A DNA stretch of 64,000 nt from G020354785 sp964521285 (GTDB taxonomy: Bacteria; Bacteroidota; Bacteroidia; Bacteroidales; UBA10428). The translations under genes and the position numbers were made by a program. The stretch covers positions 13,737 through 77,736 of the forward strand of contig CAZFQS010000016.1 in assembly GCA_964521285.1 (NCBI GenBank), given 5' to 3'. Shown here piece by piece: positions 46,614-56,151 of this stretch. Numbering within the stretch: the first letter of the stretch is position 1; each line of letters opens with the position of its first letter. The notes beneath the pieces were generated by a model. That model was not told the DNA's origin. It saw only the letters and a program-made list of their open reading frames with translations, and ran no database searches.

Positions 46614-47315
46614 TTGAATAGTCTTTTTAATATATTCTACGATCTTTTTTCTTTAATATTTCCACAAGTATGCCCGGCTTGTGGAAACACTCTTTATATT
46701 CAGGAGAATTCAATCTGCACAAAATGTCTATACGAGCTTCCTAAAACAAATTTTCATTTGAATAAGGACAACGAAGTTGCCCGCTTATTCTGGGGAAGAA
46801 TTAAGCTGGAAGCTGCTACATCGTATTACTTTTATTACAAAGGCAGTAAGTTTCAAAATATTATTCATCAGTTTAAATACAAGGGTCAAAAACATATAGG
46901 ATTTAATTTGGGACGATTATTTGGTGCTGATTTAAAAAATACTCTTTTTTCTGAAATTGAAATAATTCATCCTGTTCCTCTTCACTACAAAAAATTGAAA
47001 AGAAGAGGATATAATCAAAGTGAATATATAGCCAGAGGAATTTCAGAAAGCCTGAATAAACCGGTTATTACAGATGCTGTGTACAGGGCAACAGATGTTG
47101 AAACACAGACAATAAAAAGCAGGTATGAAAGATGGGAGAATATTAAAGATGTTTTTAAAATTAGGAAAGTTAATAAGCTGGAAAACAAGCATATACTACT
47201 TGTTGATGACGTGCTTACAACCGGGTCAACTTTGGAGGCATGTGCCGGCGAAATTTTAAAATTGGATAGCACAAAAGTCAGTATTGCTACATTGGTATTT
47301 GCAAAGTATGGTTAG
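46614..47315 (+). CDS. comF: ComF family phosphoribosyltransferase-like protein
   Basis: A 233-residue ComF-type protein. The N-terminus holds a CPACG ... CTKC zinc-finger motif (residues ~20-40). The PRTase domain has IIHPVPLHYKKLKRRGYNQSEYIA in outline (recognisable cores HPVPLH and RGYNQSE) and the PRPP loop LLVDDVLTTGSTLEAC. In competent bacteria ComF takes part in handling incoming DNA; in Bacteroidota its function is not settled. The start codon is TTG at 46614, fitting the family N-terminus; no upstream ATG in frame fits better. Confidence 0.85.
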   Translation: MNSLFNIFYDLFSLIFPQVCPACGNTLYIQENSICTKCLYELPKTNFHLNKDNEVARLFWGRIKLEAATSYYFYYKGSKFQNIIHQFKYKGQKHIGFNLGRLFGADLKNTLFSEIEIIHPVPLHYKKLKRRGYNQSEYIARGISESLNKPVITDAVYRATDVETQTIKSRYERWENIKDVFKIRKVNKLENKHILLVDDVLTTGSTLEACAGEILKLDSTKVSIATLVFAKYG

Positions 47316-47340
47316 TTGGATTATCAGGTTATTAAACTGA

Positions 47341-49176
47341 TCATTCAATTTTCCATGTTATCTCAACATCCCAGTTTGATCGTACATTAATATCTCCTTT
47401 ATAATATAAGACTTTCTCTGGCTGGATCTTTTTTAAATAAATACCTGTATCCCATTTGCGGTTATCATTATTATCATAAATAACCTTTAGCATGTATTTT
47501 TTAGGCTGGAGAAAATCAAATGTAATGATATCGTTTTGCGAAATAAATTTTTCTTTTACAAGGTCTTCCTTCTCGGTAAGTAGCTGCACTATTAAAGGAG
47601 TGGTGACGTTTTCTGCTGTTATTATTATGTTTCCGTAATAATCAGCTTTTTGTGTTATAAAATTCATTAATATCGTGTCATTAGAGAAACCATAAATGTC
47701 TGTAAATGCCCCTGGTTCAATTAAAAGTTTATAGTTCATTCTTTCCTCCCATTGCGTGGCGATCTTAAACCTTCTAAGTTTTAAAGTATCCTTTGTAAAT
47801 ATAAAGGGCTGAATTATTTCGAGACTATCTTCAATTTTATAAAGTTTTATAAGAGAGGGGTCATAATTACTAACTGGTTTTTCAGTACTTATACGGATAG
47901 ATTTGTTTAAATCAACAGTAGCCCTGTTTTTAATGTTAAAATCAAGATTTAAATATTTTTCTTTCGCAATAATATTATCTGTCTCTTTACTTCTTCTGAG
48001 AGATGGTGTTTTTGCCTTTTGTTCACGATATTTTAGAATAATCGTATCAATTTGTGTAGTAAAATTCTTTAATGTATCAATTATTGTATATTTCAATTGC
48101 AATAAAATTGTATCCATCTTGCTTATTAAAGAATCTTTTATCCAATATATTACAGTATCATTGTTTACAGATTTTTCTTTAATATACCAGTCATTGCTAT
48201 AAGAAAAGTTGAGGGGTTTTATATACAGACTGTCATATAACGGCCTTTTAAATGTAAAAAATAATTTTTCTCTTGTTTCCCTTTCTCTTGCAGTAAGATA
48301 TTGAAACTCACTTTCTTCCTGAAAAAGATACATATTAACATGCAGTGCATATATTAATTTCTCTTCAACCTGTATTGTATCTCCTGTTAATGAGTCTATT
48401 ACAAATCCGGTTTGTTTTAAGTCACTGGCAATGCTATCCCTGGAAAGTAAAGAATCGGCCAGATAGTAATAGGTTGTTTCGATCAGTTCAGGATTGATTA
48501 CAAATGAAGTATCAATAAATGCAATTTTTTCACTGGTAATATCAAATAATAAATTTGAGTTAGCATCTTGCAGCGCAAAGATTTTAAATGTATCTGATTT
48601 TATGTTATTTACCGCGAATGTCCCGTCTTTATTTGTTTTGCCGATAAACGAAGGAATCTCAAGATATGGTGCAGAATCATTTAAGTTCTCATAAAGCATA
48701 ATATTAACCGGTTCATCTTCAGGCTTCAGATTAAAAGCATTAAAAAGTTTACCGGTTACTGACATTGAATCTACGTAATTTCCTGTTGATATTACAAATT
48801 CAAAATTAGGGAGAACATTTCCCTCATTATTATCTGCAATGGCATTACCAAAGTTTAATGTATAAGTTGTACTATCTCTTAATTCATTATTTAAGTCAAT
48901 AACAAGACTTTTACCCTTAAGCTTTGTTACCGGCCTTTCTTTTAGTGGGGGAGATATTATTAATTCTTTATAAATATTCTTAAGCTGTATGAATTCATCA
49001 AATTTTATTTCTATTTTTTTGCCATCAAATCCAGTTGAATAGTTAACCGGATCACTTGAAACTATCTCCGGAGGCGTTTCATCCTTTGGCCCCCCGGTTG
49101 GAGAACCTATCCTGGCACATCCGTAAGTGATAACAAGCGCGCCTGCAAAAATGTATTTGGTAATAGCCTTAATCAA
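47341..49176 (-). CDS. Ig-like domain lipoprotein
   Basis: A 611-residue predicted outer-membrane lipoprotein: the signal ends VITYGCARIG, giving a lipid Cys at about residue 20. Residues ~33-130 form a bacterial Ig-like (SbsA/Ig_5) domain (ETPPEIVSSDPVNYSTGF, IEIKFDEFIQLKN). The rest is long and beta-rich with no recognised catalytic site. Proteins with this TPPEIVxxxP...F architecture are widespread in Bacteroidota but uncharacterised. It is convergent with comF. Confidence 0.83.
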   Translation of the reverse strand: MIKAITKYIFAGALVITYGCARIGSPTGGPKDETPPEIVSSDPVNYSTGFDGKKIEIKFDEFIQLKNIYKELIISPPLKERPVTKLKGKSLVIDLNNELRDSTTYTLNFGNAIADNNEGNVLPNFEFVISTGNYVDSMSVTGKLFNAFNLKPEDEPVNIMLYENLNDSAPYLEIPSFIGKTNKDGTFAVNNIKSDTFKIFALQDANSNLLFDITSEKIAFIDTSFVINPELIETTYYYLADSLLSRDSIASDLKQTGFVIDSLTGDTIQVEEKLIYALHVNMYLFQEESEFQYLTARERETREKLFFTFKRPLYDSLYIKPLNFSYSNDWYIKEKSVNNDTVIYWIKDSLISKMDTILLQLKYTIIDTLKNFTTQIDTIILKYREQKAKTPSLRRSKETDNIIAKEKYLNLDFNIKNRATVDLNKSIRISTEKPVSNYDPSLIKLYKIEDSLEIIQPFIFTKDTLKLRRFKIATQWEERMNYKLLIEPGAFTDIYGFSNDTILMNFITQKADYYGNIIITAENVTTPLIVQLLTEKEDLVKEKFISQNDIITFDFLQPKKYMLKVIYDNNDNRKWDTGIYLKKIQPEKVLYYKGDINVRSNWDVEITWKIE

Positions 49177-49309
49177 AACCAGTTTTTCATTTATTCATGA
49201 TAACACAAACTTACAAACTTTAAAATTATTTTAAGATTGCGTTAATGGAAATATAAATTTTTCTATTCTATTTTGTTTATTAGTTTTGTAATGACTTAAT
49301 CCTAAAATA

Positions 49310-50425
49310 ATGATCACAAATTTTGTAATTTGGAATGTTAGACCCCAAATTATTGATTTTGGCAGTTTTGAATTAAGATACTATTCATTATTATTTGTCA
49401 TTGCATTTATTCTGGGTTATATAATTCTGGGAAAGATGTTCAGGAAAGAAGGGTTACCAATGGAACTCGCTGACAAATTAACCATTTATGTTGTAATAAG
49501 TACAATAATAGGAGCAAGATTAGGACATTGTTTATTTTATGAATTTAGTTATTATATCCAGCATCCTTTAGAAATAATACTGCCCTGGAGGGGGAAGCTG
49601 GGAGAAGATTTTCAGTTTACAGGGTACCAGGGACTGGCAAGTCATGGAGCTGCAATAGGGATTCTCTTTGGAATATATCTTTTTACGAGAAAGTCAAAAA
49701 AGTCATATTTATGGACACTCGACAAATTGGCAATCCTCGTCGCACTGGCAGGTGTATTTATCAGAACGGGTAATCTTATGAATTCAGAAATTTATGGAAT
49801 ACCAACAAATAAGAGTTCGGGATATGTTTATGTAAGAGATTTTACAGATTTCTTATTCAGAATAGAAAAGGATAATATAAGTCATATTAAATATTCAAAG
49901 ATCCTGAATGATAAAAATTTTATTAAGGGATACGCACCTTTAAAAGTAGACATAGAATTTTCCGGCAGAGTTAAAAGTGAAGAATACGTTAGGAACTTTG
50001 CCGAATATAAATTAAGAGATGCAATACTAAGAATAAAGTACCAGAATAATGTTGTACACCCTGAGATCGATGAATTGGAATATAAAATTGAAAAAAGTAA
50101 AAGGAGATATCACATTACAAGCACGCTTTATGGTGTACCGAGACATCCCACACAAATCTACGAAGCTATTTCTTATTTTTTAATTTTTTTGTTACTTATT
50201 TATCTTTATCAGAGTAAGAGACTAAAATTTAAAGAGGGATTCCTGTTCGGAGTATTTATGTTTACAATATTTATTGTCCGATTCATAATTGAATTTCTCA
50301 AGGAAAACCAGGAAGAATTTGAAAGTTCTCTTCCTTTAAATATGGGACAAATACTCAGTATTCCCTTTATAATTATTGGAATTATATTTATTATTAATAA
50401 AAGAACTACAAAAACTGAATCATAA
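49310..50425 (+). CDS. lgt: Prolipoprotein diacylglyceryl transferase
   Basis: Lgt attaches diacylglycerol from phosphatidylglycerol to the lipobox cysteine of prolipoproteins in the inner membrane. The 371-residue protein has seven or so helices, the GARLGHCLFYEFSYY segment, GYQGLASHGAAIGI (the catalytic His-containing loop) and RTGNLMNSEIYGIPT. RHPTQIYEAISYF appears ~115 residues later. It is longer than E. coli Lgt (291 residues), mostly because of a charged, beta-like insertion at ~170-270 (the periplasmic head region). The window encodes at least three lipoproteins that would be its substrates. Confidence 0.93.
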   Translation: MITNFVIWNVRPQIIDFGSFELRYYSLLFVIAFILGYIILGKMFRKEGLPMELADKLTIYVVISTIIGARLGHCLFYEFSYYIQHPLEIILPWRGKLGEDFQFTGYQGLASHGAAIGILFGIYLFTRKSKKSYLWTLDKLAILVALAGVFIRTGNLMNSEIYGIPTNKSSGYVYVRDFTDFLFRIEKDNISHIKYSKILNDKNFIKGYAPLKVDIEFSGRVKSEEYVRNFAEYKLRDAILRIKYQNNVVHPEIDELEYKIEKSKRRYHITSTLYGVPRHPTQIYEAISYFLIFLLLIYLYQSKRLKFKEGFLFGVFMFTIFIVRFIIEFLKENQEEFESSLPLNMGQILSIPFIIIGIIFIINKRTTKTES

Positions 50426-50547
50426 CTAAAATTTGCTTAATCTTACCTTCCATTTTTAAGATTTTTCACCCTGAAACCTTAATAAGTGTTTTTTGTTATT
50501 ATATAGTAAAAGATTAACTGTTAATTTTGACTTTATAATATCCTATT

Positions 50548-51465
50548 ATGACACCTGGATATCATAATAAAGATAGTAACAGCAGGAATGATTTAAGTTC
50601 GGGCAGACTGATGTTCGCAACTTTACTTAACCTCTCAATAACTATTGTTGAAATTATTGGGGGATTGATTTCAAATAGCCTGGCTTTGATTTCTGATGCT
50701 TTGCATAATCTTGGAGATACTTTTGCTGTCTTTATTGCATATATTGCTCATCTTATTAGTAAAAGAGATTATACTGATAAAAAAACATTCGGGTATAAGC
50801 GTGTTGAGATAATTGCCGCATTATTTAATGCGATTATCCTTATCGTAATAGTAATCTATCTTTTTCTTGAAGCAATTAAAAGAATTAATGATCCTCAACC
50901 TGTAAAGGGGTTAATAATGTTCTTTGTCGCTTTAACCGGACTTCTGGCAAATTTATATAGCGTTCTGCTGCTTAGAAAAGATTCCGGGGAAAATATTAAT
51001 ATAAAAGCCGCATACCTTCATTTGCTGGGCGATACTTTTTCTTCAGTTGCAGTAATAATTGGAGCAGGGGCTATTTACTTTTTTAAAATTTACTGGATAG
51101 ACCCCGTGATTACTATCTTAATAGGTTTGTATTTGTTGAGAGGGACATATTTAATACTTAAACGGACAGTAGATATTTTGATGCAGGGTGCTCCGGAAAA
51201 CCTGGATTTAAATGAAGTAAAAATTTCGGTTGAGCAATTACCGGAGGTGGACAACATACACCATATACATGCATGGAGCTTAAATGACAGGGAAATTCAT
51301 TTTGAATGTCATATTGATTTGACCAGGGATGCAAAAATTAGTGAGACCAGTGAAATAATAAATAAAATTCATGCTATCCTAATGAACAAATTTAACATTA
51401 ATCATGTTACTATACAATGTGAATTTAATAGTTGTGATAATAAGAATATGATACATAAATTGTGA
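50548..51465 (+). CDS. Zinc-type cation diffusion facilitator (ZitB/CzcD-like)
   Basis: A 305-residue CDF exporter. Helix 2 carries SDALHNLGDTF and helix 5 YLHLLGDTF, both HxxxD, the zinc/cadmium/cobalt signature. The C-terminal cytoplasmic domain has VDNIHHIHAWSLNDREIHF, with several metal-capable histidines, and the end HVTIQCEFNSC. It would export zinc using the proton gradient. A decayed heavy-metal-associated domain lies just downstream. Confidence 0.92.
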   Translation: MTPGYHNKDSNSRNDLSSGRLMFATLLNLSITIVEIIGGLISNSLALISDALHNLGDTFAVFIAYIAHLISKRDYTDKKTFGYKRVEIIAALFNAIILIVIVIYLFLEAIKRINDPQPVKGLIMFFVALTGLLANLYSVLLLRKDSGENINIKAAYLHLLGDTFSSVAVIIGAGAIYFFKIYWIDPVITILIGLYLLRGTYLILKRTVDILMQGAPENLDLNEVKISVEQLPEVDNIHHIHAWSLNDREIHFECHIDLTRDAKISETSEIINKIHAILMNKFNINHVTIQCEFNSCDNKNMIHKL

Positions 51466-51553
51466 TGAATGAATCCCGGGCTATAAATTTACTATACCCG
51501 TTATACAAAACTATCAGTTAATTAACCTGGTTCCTGCTTAAAATATATGGTAG

Positions 51554-51703
51554 CATAGCAACCACAAAACAACAGGAATTAAAAACGTCATTGCTAATAT
51601 TAGAAATGGGGAAGTAACATTAATTGCAGAGGATATTTACTTGGATAAGGTAAAATCAGCAGTTGAAAAGATAGGCTATAATTATAAGGGAATAAAAAAA
51701 TAA
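51554..51703 (+). pseudogene. Decayed heavy-metal-associated (HMA/CopZ-like) domain
   Basis: In the gap after the zinc exporter, the frame ending TAA at 51701-51703 encodes KNVIANIRNGEVTLI and DKVKSAVEKIGYNYKG. That is the back two-thirds of an HMA domain (the pattern GVxxVxVxxxxGxVTVxxx...DxxxxAIExxGYxx). The front third, which should hold the MxCxxC metal site, is not readable: a TAG lies at 51551-51553 in frame and no cysteine pair is present. The remainder of the 393-base gap (51466-51858) shows nothing else. Confidence 0.6.
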
Positions 51704-51858
51704 TGTTGATAAAATAACTTGACATAAAAATTAACAGCTTAAGCTTTTTTTCATTCACCAAAGGAACCTTCAGGAATGATTATTTAAATTATATTTACAG
51801 CTTTATTTAATTATTAACATTTTCAAAGAATTTTTAATAAAACTTCATATTTTTTTAA

Positions 51859-53379
51859 ATGACTAATAGGGTAATACTAATTATACTTGACGGATGGGGT
51901 ATTGGAAATAAATCAAAAGGAGATGTTATTTACCAGGCAAATACTCCTAATATGGATAACCTTACGAAGAATTATTCAAATTCTCAGTTGTTTACAGATG
52001 GAGAAAATGTCGGGTTGCCAAATGGACAAATGGGAAATTCTGAAGTAGGGCATTTAAATATCGGGGCAGGCAGGATCGTTTATCAGGATTTGGTAAGGAT
52101 AAATAAAGCATGTGACAGTAATAGTATTAAGGAAAAAAGTGAACTCATCAAAGCATTCACATATGCCAGAGAAAATAACAGGAGTGTGCATTTAATCGGA
52201 CTGGTAGGTCATGGCGGGGTTCATGCAATGAGTAAACACTTATATAAACTTTGTGATATTACAGGGGAGTATGGCTTAAAAAAGGTATATATCCATGCCT
52301 TAACAGATGGAAGGGATACGGATCCGAGAAGCGGACTGGGATTTGTTAAAGAATTACAAGACCATTTGAAAAATTCAAATGGTATAATTGCTTCCTTAAC
52401 AGGGCGTTATTATACAATGGATCGTGATAAGAGATGGGAAAGGATCAAACAGGGGTATGATCTAATGGTTCACGGTATTGGCAAAAAATCAAAAGATGTT
52501 CTCCAGGCTATTAAGGAATCTTATAATGAAGGAGTTACCGATGAATTTATTAAGCCAGTAGTTATTATTGATGAAAATAATGAACCACTTGGTACCATCA
52601 AGGAGGGAGCTGTTGTGATTTGTTTTAACTTTCGGACTGACAGGTTAAGGCAAATCACCAGGGCATTAACCCAGGAAGATTTTCCCGATTATGGAATGAA
52701 AAAATTGAATTTGCACTACTTTACCATGACAAGGTATGATGATTCTTTTAAAGGAATTGGAATAGTGTTCGATAAAGAAAATGTTCATATGTCAATGGGT
52801 GAAGTGATATCCAGGGCAGGATTAAAGCAACTTCGTATTGCCGAGACTGAAAAATATGCTCATGTGACTTTTTTCTTTTCCGGGGGAAGAGAGGAAGTTT
52901 TTGATAATGAGGAGAGAATTTTAATACCTTCTCCAAAAGTTGCCACTTATGATTTGCAACCTGAAATGAGTGCTCCTAAAGTGAAAAATGCAATTGTTGC
53001 TGAATTGAAGAAACAGAAATACGATTTTATTTGCCTCAATTTTGCAAACTGTGATATGGTAGGGCATACAGGAGTCTATAATGCTATATGGAAGGCTGTG
53101 GAAACTGTTGATAGCTGCCTTGGAGAGGTCGTTAATGCGGCTAAACAAAATGGATATGTCCCTATGATTATTGCGGATCACGGTAACGCTGATAATGCCC
53201 TTAATGAGGACGAGACACCTAATACAGCACATTCTTTAAATCCTGTTCCATGTGTTCTGGTCAGTGACCAGTATAATAAAATAAAAAGCGGAATTCTGGC
53301 TGATGTGGCACCGACTTTGTTAACAATTATGGGAATGGAGATTCCTGAAGAAATGGAAGGTCAAAGCTTAATAGAATAA
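51859..53379 (+). CDS. gpmI: 2,3-bisphosphoglycerate-independent phosphoglycerate mutase
   Basis: GpmI interconverts 3- and 2-phosphoglycerate in glycolysis, using two Mn ions and a phosphoserine. The 506-residue protein matches family length. Motifs are LDGWGIGNKSKGD at the N-terminus, GNSEVGHLNIGAG with the nucleophilic Ser, HALTDGRDTDP, GRYYTMDRDKRWER, NFRTDRLRQITRAL, and the C-terminal metal ligands in NCDMVGHTG and ADHGNADNAL. Single-gene unit. Confidence 0.97.
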   Translation: MTNRVILIILDGWGIGNKSKGDVIYQANTPNMDNLTKNYSNSQLFTDGENVGLPNGQMGNSEVGHLNIGAGRIVYQDLVRINKACDSNSIKEKSELIKAFTYARENNRSVHLIGLVGHGGVHAMSKHLYKLCDITGEYGLKKVYIHALTDGRDTDPRSGLGFVKELQDHLKNSNGIIASLTGRYYTMDRDKRWERIKQGYDLMVHGIGKKSKDVLQAIKESYNEGVTDEFIKPVVIIDENNEPLGTIKEGAVVICFNFRTDRLRQITRALTQEDFPDYGMKKLNLHYFTMTRYDDSFKGIGIVFDKENVHMSMGEVISRAGLKQLRIAETEKYAHVTFFFSGGREEVFDNEERILIPSPKVATYDLQPEMSAPKVKNAIVAELKKQKYDFICLNFANCDMVGHTGVYNAIWKAVETVDSCLGEVVNAAKQNGYVPMIIADHGNADNALNEDETPNTAHSLNPVPCVLVSDQYNKIKSGILADVAPTLLTIMGMEIPEEMEGQSLIE

Positions 53380-53466
53380 AAATTAAAGAAATTTTTTAAG
53401 AATTGTTAGTCTGAGTTTACAGTAATTATATATACATCTTAATAAATCTGCCTTATTGTTAAAATA

Positions 53467-54003
53467 TCAAAAATGAATAAGTGAATATATGTCATATTCT
53501 TTCCCGATTGTATTTCTACCGTTTAGAAAGTCGAGTTCAACAATAAAATTTATATATATATCCTTTATATGAAAATTCTTTATCAATTCAATTGAGGCTA
53601 ATGTAGTACCGCCAGTTGCAAGCAGGTCATCGTGCAGCAAAACAATATCATCTTTTTCAAGAGCATCTTTATGAACTTCAAGAGTATCTTCTCCGTATTC
53701 AAGAGCATATGTCCTGGAGAATTTTTCAGCTGGCAGTTTCCCTTTCTTCCTGACAGGGACGAATCCGGTTTCGAGCTTTGCTGCCAGTGCCCCGCCTATA
53801 ATAAAGCCCCTGGATTCAATGGCAACAACCTTAGTAATGCCTTTTGTTTTGTAATAATCAACTATTTGTTCAACTGTGAATTTGAAAATAGCAGGGACTT
53901 TGAGGGCTGTGGTAATATCTTTAAACTGTATACCTTTTTTAGGGAAATCAGGAACGTTTCTTATTGATTCTTCAAGTATCTTAAGATTTTCTGATTTATT
54001 CAT
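53467..54003 (-). CDS. apt: Adenine phosphoribosyltransferase
   Basis: Apt salvages adenine with PRPP to AMP. The 178 residues fit the family. VRKKGKLPAEKFSRTYALEYG is the flexible loop in outline (KLPAE...YALEYG), VVAIESRGFIIGG precedes it, and the PRPP-binding motif is VLLHDDLLATGGTT. The start FPKKGIQFKDITT is also typical. It is convergent with gpmI. Confidence 0.95.
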   Translation of the reverse strand: MNKSENLKILEESIRNVPDFPKKGIQFKDITTALKVPAIFKFTVEQIVDYYKTKGITKVVAIESRGFIIGGALAAKLETGFVPVRKKGKLPAEKFSRTYALEYGEDTLEVHKDALEKDDIVLLHDDLLATGGTTLASIELIKNFHIKDIYINFIVELDFLNGRNTIGKEYDIYSLIHF

Positions 54004-54291
54004 CTTTTAGCTAATGATAATAGATAAAATCTGCTTTTGGGTTTCTAAATATAACAAATAATAAAAAATTATCCTTAATTAATAATAAACATATAAACCG
54101 CCTTCCTAATGAGGTACTGAATTTAATTTTTCCCCGGTAACAAGCTGCTTACATGACCTGTATGGTAAAAATATCAGGGAATAATACCCTAATTTTTATT
54201 TTATTATTAAGTTTCAATATTCAAAAATACTTGAATTATTTTTATTAAAATATTAACTTTATAAAGATTCACTTTTAATAATATATGTTAT

Positions 54292-54984
54292 ATGAAAGTA
54301 GATCTAATAAAATATATGTCTGAGCGGCTTAAAAAAGATGCTATTAGGGAAAAAGAACCCGGTCCGGTAATTACTATATCCCGTGAATTTGGTTGTCCTG
54401 CTAAAAGAATAGCTCAAAAACTTGTAGAAAGTCTAACAAGAAAAATGTATGTAAAAGGGACGAATATTGAATGGAAATATATTACAAAAGAGATTATGAG
54501 TGAATCTGCCAAGGAACTTGGCCTGGATCCTTCAAAAATTCAATATGTGTTTGAATATGAACAAAAAGGGCTTATAGATGATATAATAGCTGCACAATCC
54601 ACCAAATATTATAAAAGTGACAGGAAAATAAGGAATACAATAGGCAGAGTAGTGAGAAATATGAGTTGTGAGGGGTATGTTGTAATAGTAGGCAGAGGGG
54701 GGGTCGCAATAACCAGGGATATACCAAAATCATTACATATTCATCTTGAAGCTCCCTTAGAATGGAGGGTTTTACGAGCGAGTGCTAAATTTAATATGGA
54801 ACTTGAAGAAGCTGAAAAATACACATTAGATGTTGATAGAAAAAGAACGCAATTCAGAGATTACTTTGAAGGAAAGAATACAGACTATACAAGATTTGAT
54901 CTGACATTTAACTGCATGACGTTATCGATAAATGAAATTGTTAACATTATACTTAAAGCTGCCGAAGTAAGAAACCTTATCTGA
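54292..54984 (+). CDS. Cytidylate kinase-like family protein
   Basis: A 230-residue P-loop kinase of the cytidylate-kinase-like (AAK6/YvgX) group. PVITISREFGCPAKRIAQKL is the N-terminal nucleotide-binding region with an altered P-loop; VVIVGRGGVAITRDIP and the RVLRASAKFNMELEEAE lid-type segment follow. The real substrate is unknown. It is followed by a SLOG-family gene in the same direction after 82 bases. Confidence 0.82.
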   Translation: MKVDLIKYMSERLKKDAIREKEPGPVITISREFGCPAKRIAQKLVESLTRKMYVKGTNIEWKYITKEIMSESAKELGLDPSKIQYVFEYEQKGLIDDIIAAQSTKYYKSDRKIRNTIGRVVRNMSCEGYVVIVGRGGVAITRDIPKSLHIHLEAPLEWRVLRASAKFNMELEEAEKYTLDVDRKRTQFRDYFEGKNTDYTRFDLTFNCMTLSINEIVNIILKAAEVRNLI

Positions 54985-54990
54985 AATAAT

Positions 54991-55042
54991 AAGACCGGGT
55001 ATTTAATAAACTGCATGTTAACAGTATATTCCTGTCTTTTTT
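54991..55042 (+). terminator. Weak candidate terminator
   Basis: AAGACCGGG (54991-54999) pairs imperfectly with CCTGTCTT (55031-55038), and a T-run follows. The stem has mismatches and a long loop, so the call is tentative. Confidence 0.35.
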
Positions 55043-55066
55043 ATATAAAAAATTGTCTTTAAAGAA

Positions 55067-55558
55067 ATGAAAATAATTATTGGTGTGATGGGTCCTGGCG
55101 AAGAGGCAACAAGTGATGATTTTAAAAATGCCTATCTTTTAGGAAAATTCATTGCAAAACAAGACTGGGTACTATTAACAGGGGGGCGTAACGCAGGTGT
55201 AATGCATTCGGCCAGTAAAGGCGCAAAAGAAAATAAAGGAATAACTATAGGAATCCTGCCCGGAGATGACTATTCATCGTTATCAGAATATGTTGATATT
55301 CCGGTTATAACCGGACTGGGAAATGCGAGAAATAATATAAATATACTTTCAAGTATAGTAATAGTGGCCTGCGGTATTGGCCCCGGGACTATTTCAGAAA
55401 TTGCACTGGCTATAAAAGCCAGGAAAAATGTAATACTTCTTAATGATGATGAAACGGCTAAGGACTATTTTAAAAAACTGTGTAATGAAAAGGTTCATAT
55501 AGCTGGTAATATTGATGAAGCTTGTGCATTACTTATTGAATTAGTTCAAAACTATTAA
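55067..55558 (+). CDS. SLOG/LOG-family protein (TIGR00725 type)
   Basis: A 163-residue Rossmann-fold protein. TGGRNAGVMHSASKGA and GIGPGTISEIALAIKA are the two nucleotide-binding motifs of the lysine-decarboxylase-like (LOG) and SLOG superfamily. Some members release cytokinin-type bases from nucleotides, while TIGR00725 members are uncharacterised. The residues match a complete single domain. Confidence 0.85.
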   Translation: MKIIIGVMGPGEEATSDDFKNAYLLGKFIAKQDWVLLTGGRNAGVMHSASKGAKENKGITIGILPGDDYSSLSEYVDIPVITGLGNARNNINILSSIVIVACGIGPGTISEIALAIKARKNVILLNDDETAKDYFKKLCNEKVHIAGNIDEACALLIELVQNY

Positions 55559-55714
55559 TGATTGTTGATAATAAAATCAGATATTAATTTTTATTTAGTC
55601 CTACATTTATTAAAATTAGTCAAACAAAATTGGACGTTTATCAATATAGTTGGAATTTTGTTTAGTATTAAACTAATTTTATATCATTAAACCTGAAATT
55701 TTTATTCTAATTGT

Positions 55715-56092
55715 ATGGAGGACCTCTTTATCAAAGGCACTGAATCGGTTCCTATGGTCTCATTTAAAACAAATGGGGAGATAAAATTAGAGGGAAGAGC
55801 ATTAGTTGAAGATGCATTTAAATTTTTTCAGCCTCTTATCACCTGGGCAAAAGAATTTAAGGGTGATGAATTAAATATTGAAATTAATCTGGAATATTTT
55901 AACACCAGCGTATCAAAACAATTATTGGATTTATTCAGGACTTTTGACGGAAATCCCAATAATAGAGTCATTAATGTAAAGTGGCTTTATGAAGAGGGTG
56001 ATGATGAAATGCAGGAGTCAGGTGAAATTTATGAAGATTTGCTACCCAGGTTTAATTTCACATACGAGCAAATTGCAGAGAAAGTAGAATAG
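55715..56092 (+). CDS. SiaC-family (DUF1987) regulatory phosphoprotein
   Basis: A 125-residue protein with the DUF1987 pattern: GTESVPMVSF near the start and NLEYFNTSVSKQLLDLF, which contains the phosphorylatable Thr/Ser (Thr64). In Pseudomonas, SiaC binds and activates a diguanylate cyclase and is switched by the kinase SiaB and the phosphatase SiaA. None of those partners is encoded nearby, so here it is an orphan. The stop is followed at once by a palindromic repeat. Confidence 0.85.
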   Translation: MEDLFIKGTESVPMVSFKTNGEIKLEGRALVEDAFKFFQPLITWAKEFKGDELNIEINLEYFNTSVSKQLLDLFRTFDGNPNNRVINVKWLYEEGDDEMQESGEIYEDLLPRFNFTYEQIAEKVE

Positions 56093-56150
56093 GGGACAGA
56101 AAAGGGGATAGAAGAGGGGACAGCACCCGAAGGGCGCTGTCCCCTCTTCT
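56093..56150. repeat. GGGGACAGCGCC-family palindrome, longest copy
   Basis: GAAGAGGGGACAGCACCC (56111-56128) and GGGCGCTGTCCCCTCTTC (56132-56149) form an 18-base stem with one mismatch and a three-base loop. Shorter GGGGACAG- and GGGGATAG-like direct copies precede it (56093-56110). It separates the convergent siaC and hydrolase genes. Confidence 0.85.
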
Positions 56151-56151
56151 A

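Noticed and set aside
51466..51858. Intact heavy-metal chaperone gene in the gap after the zinc exporter
   Set aside because: Only the C-terminal two-thirds of the HMA domain is readable; a stop codon lies in frame upstream and the metal-binding cysteines are absent.
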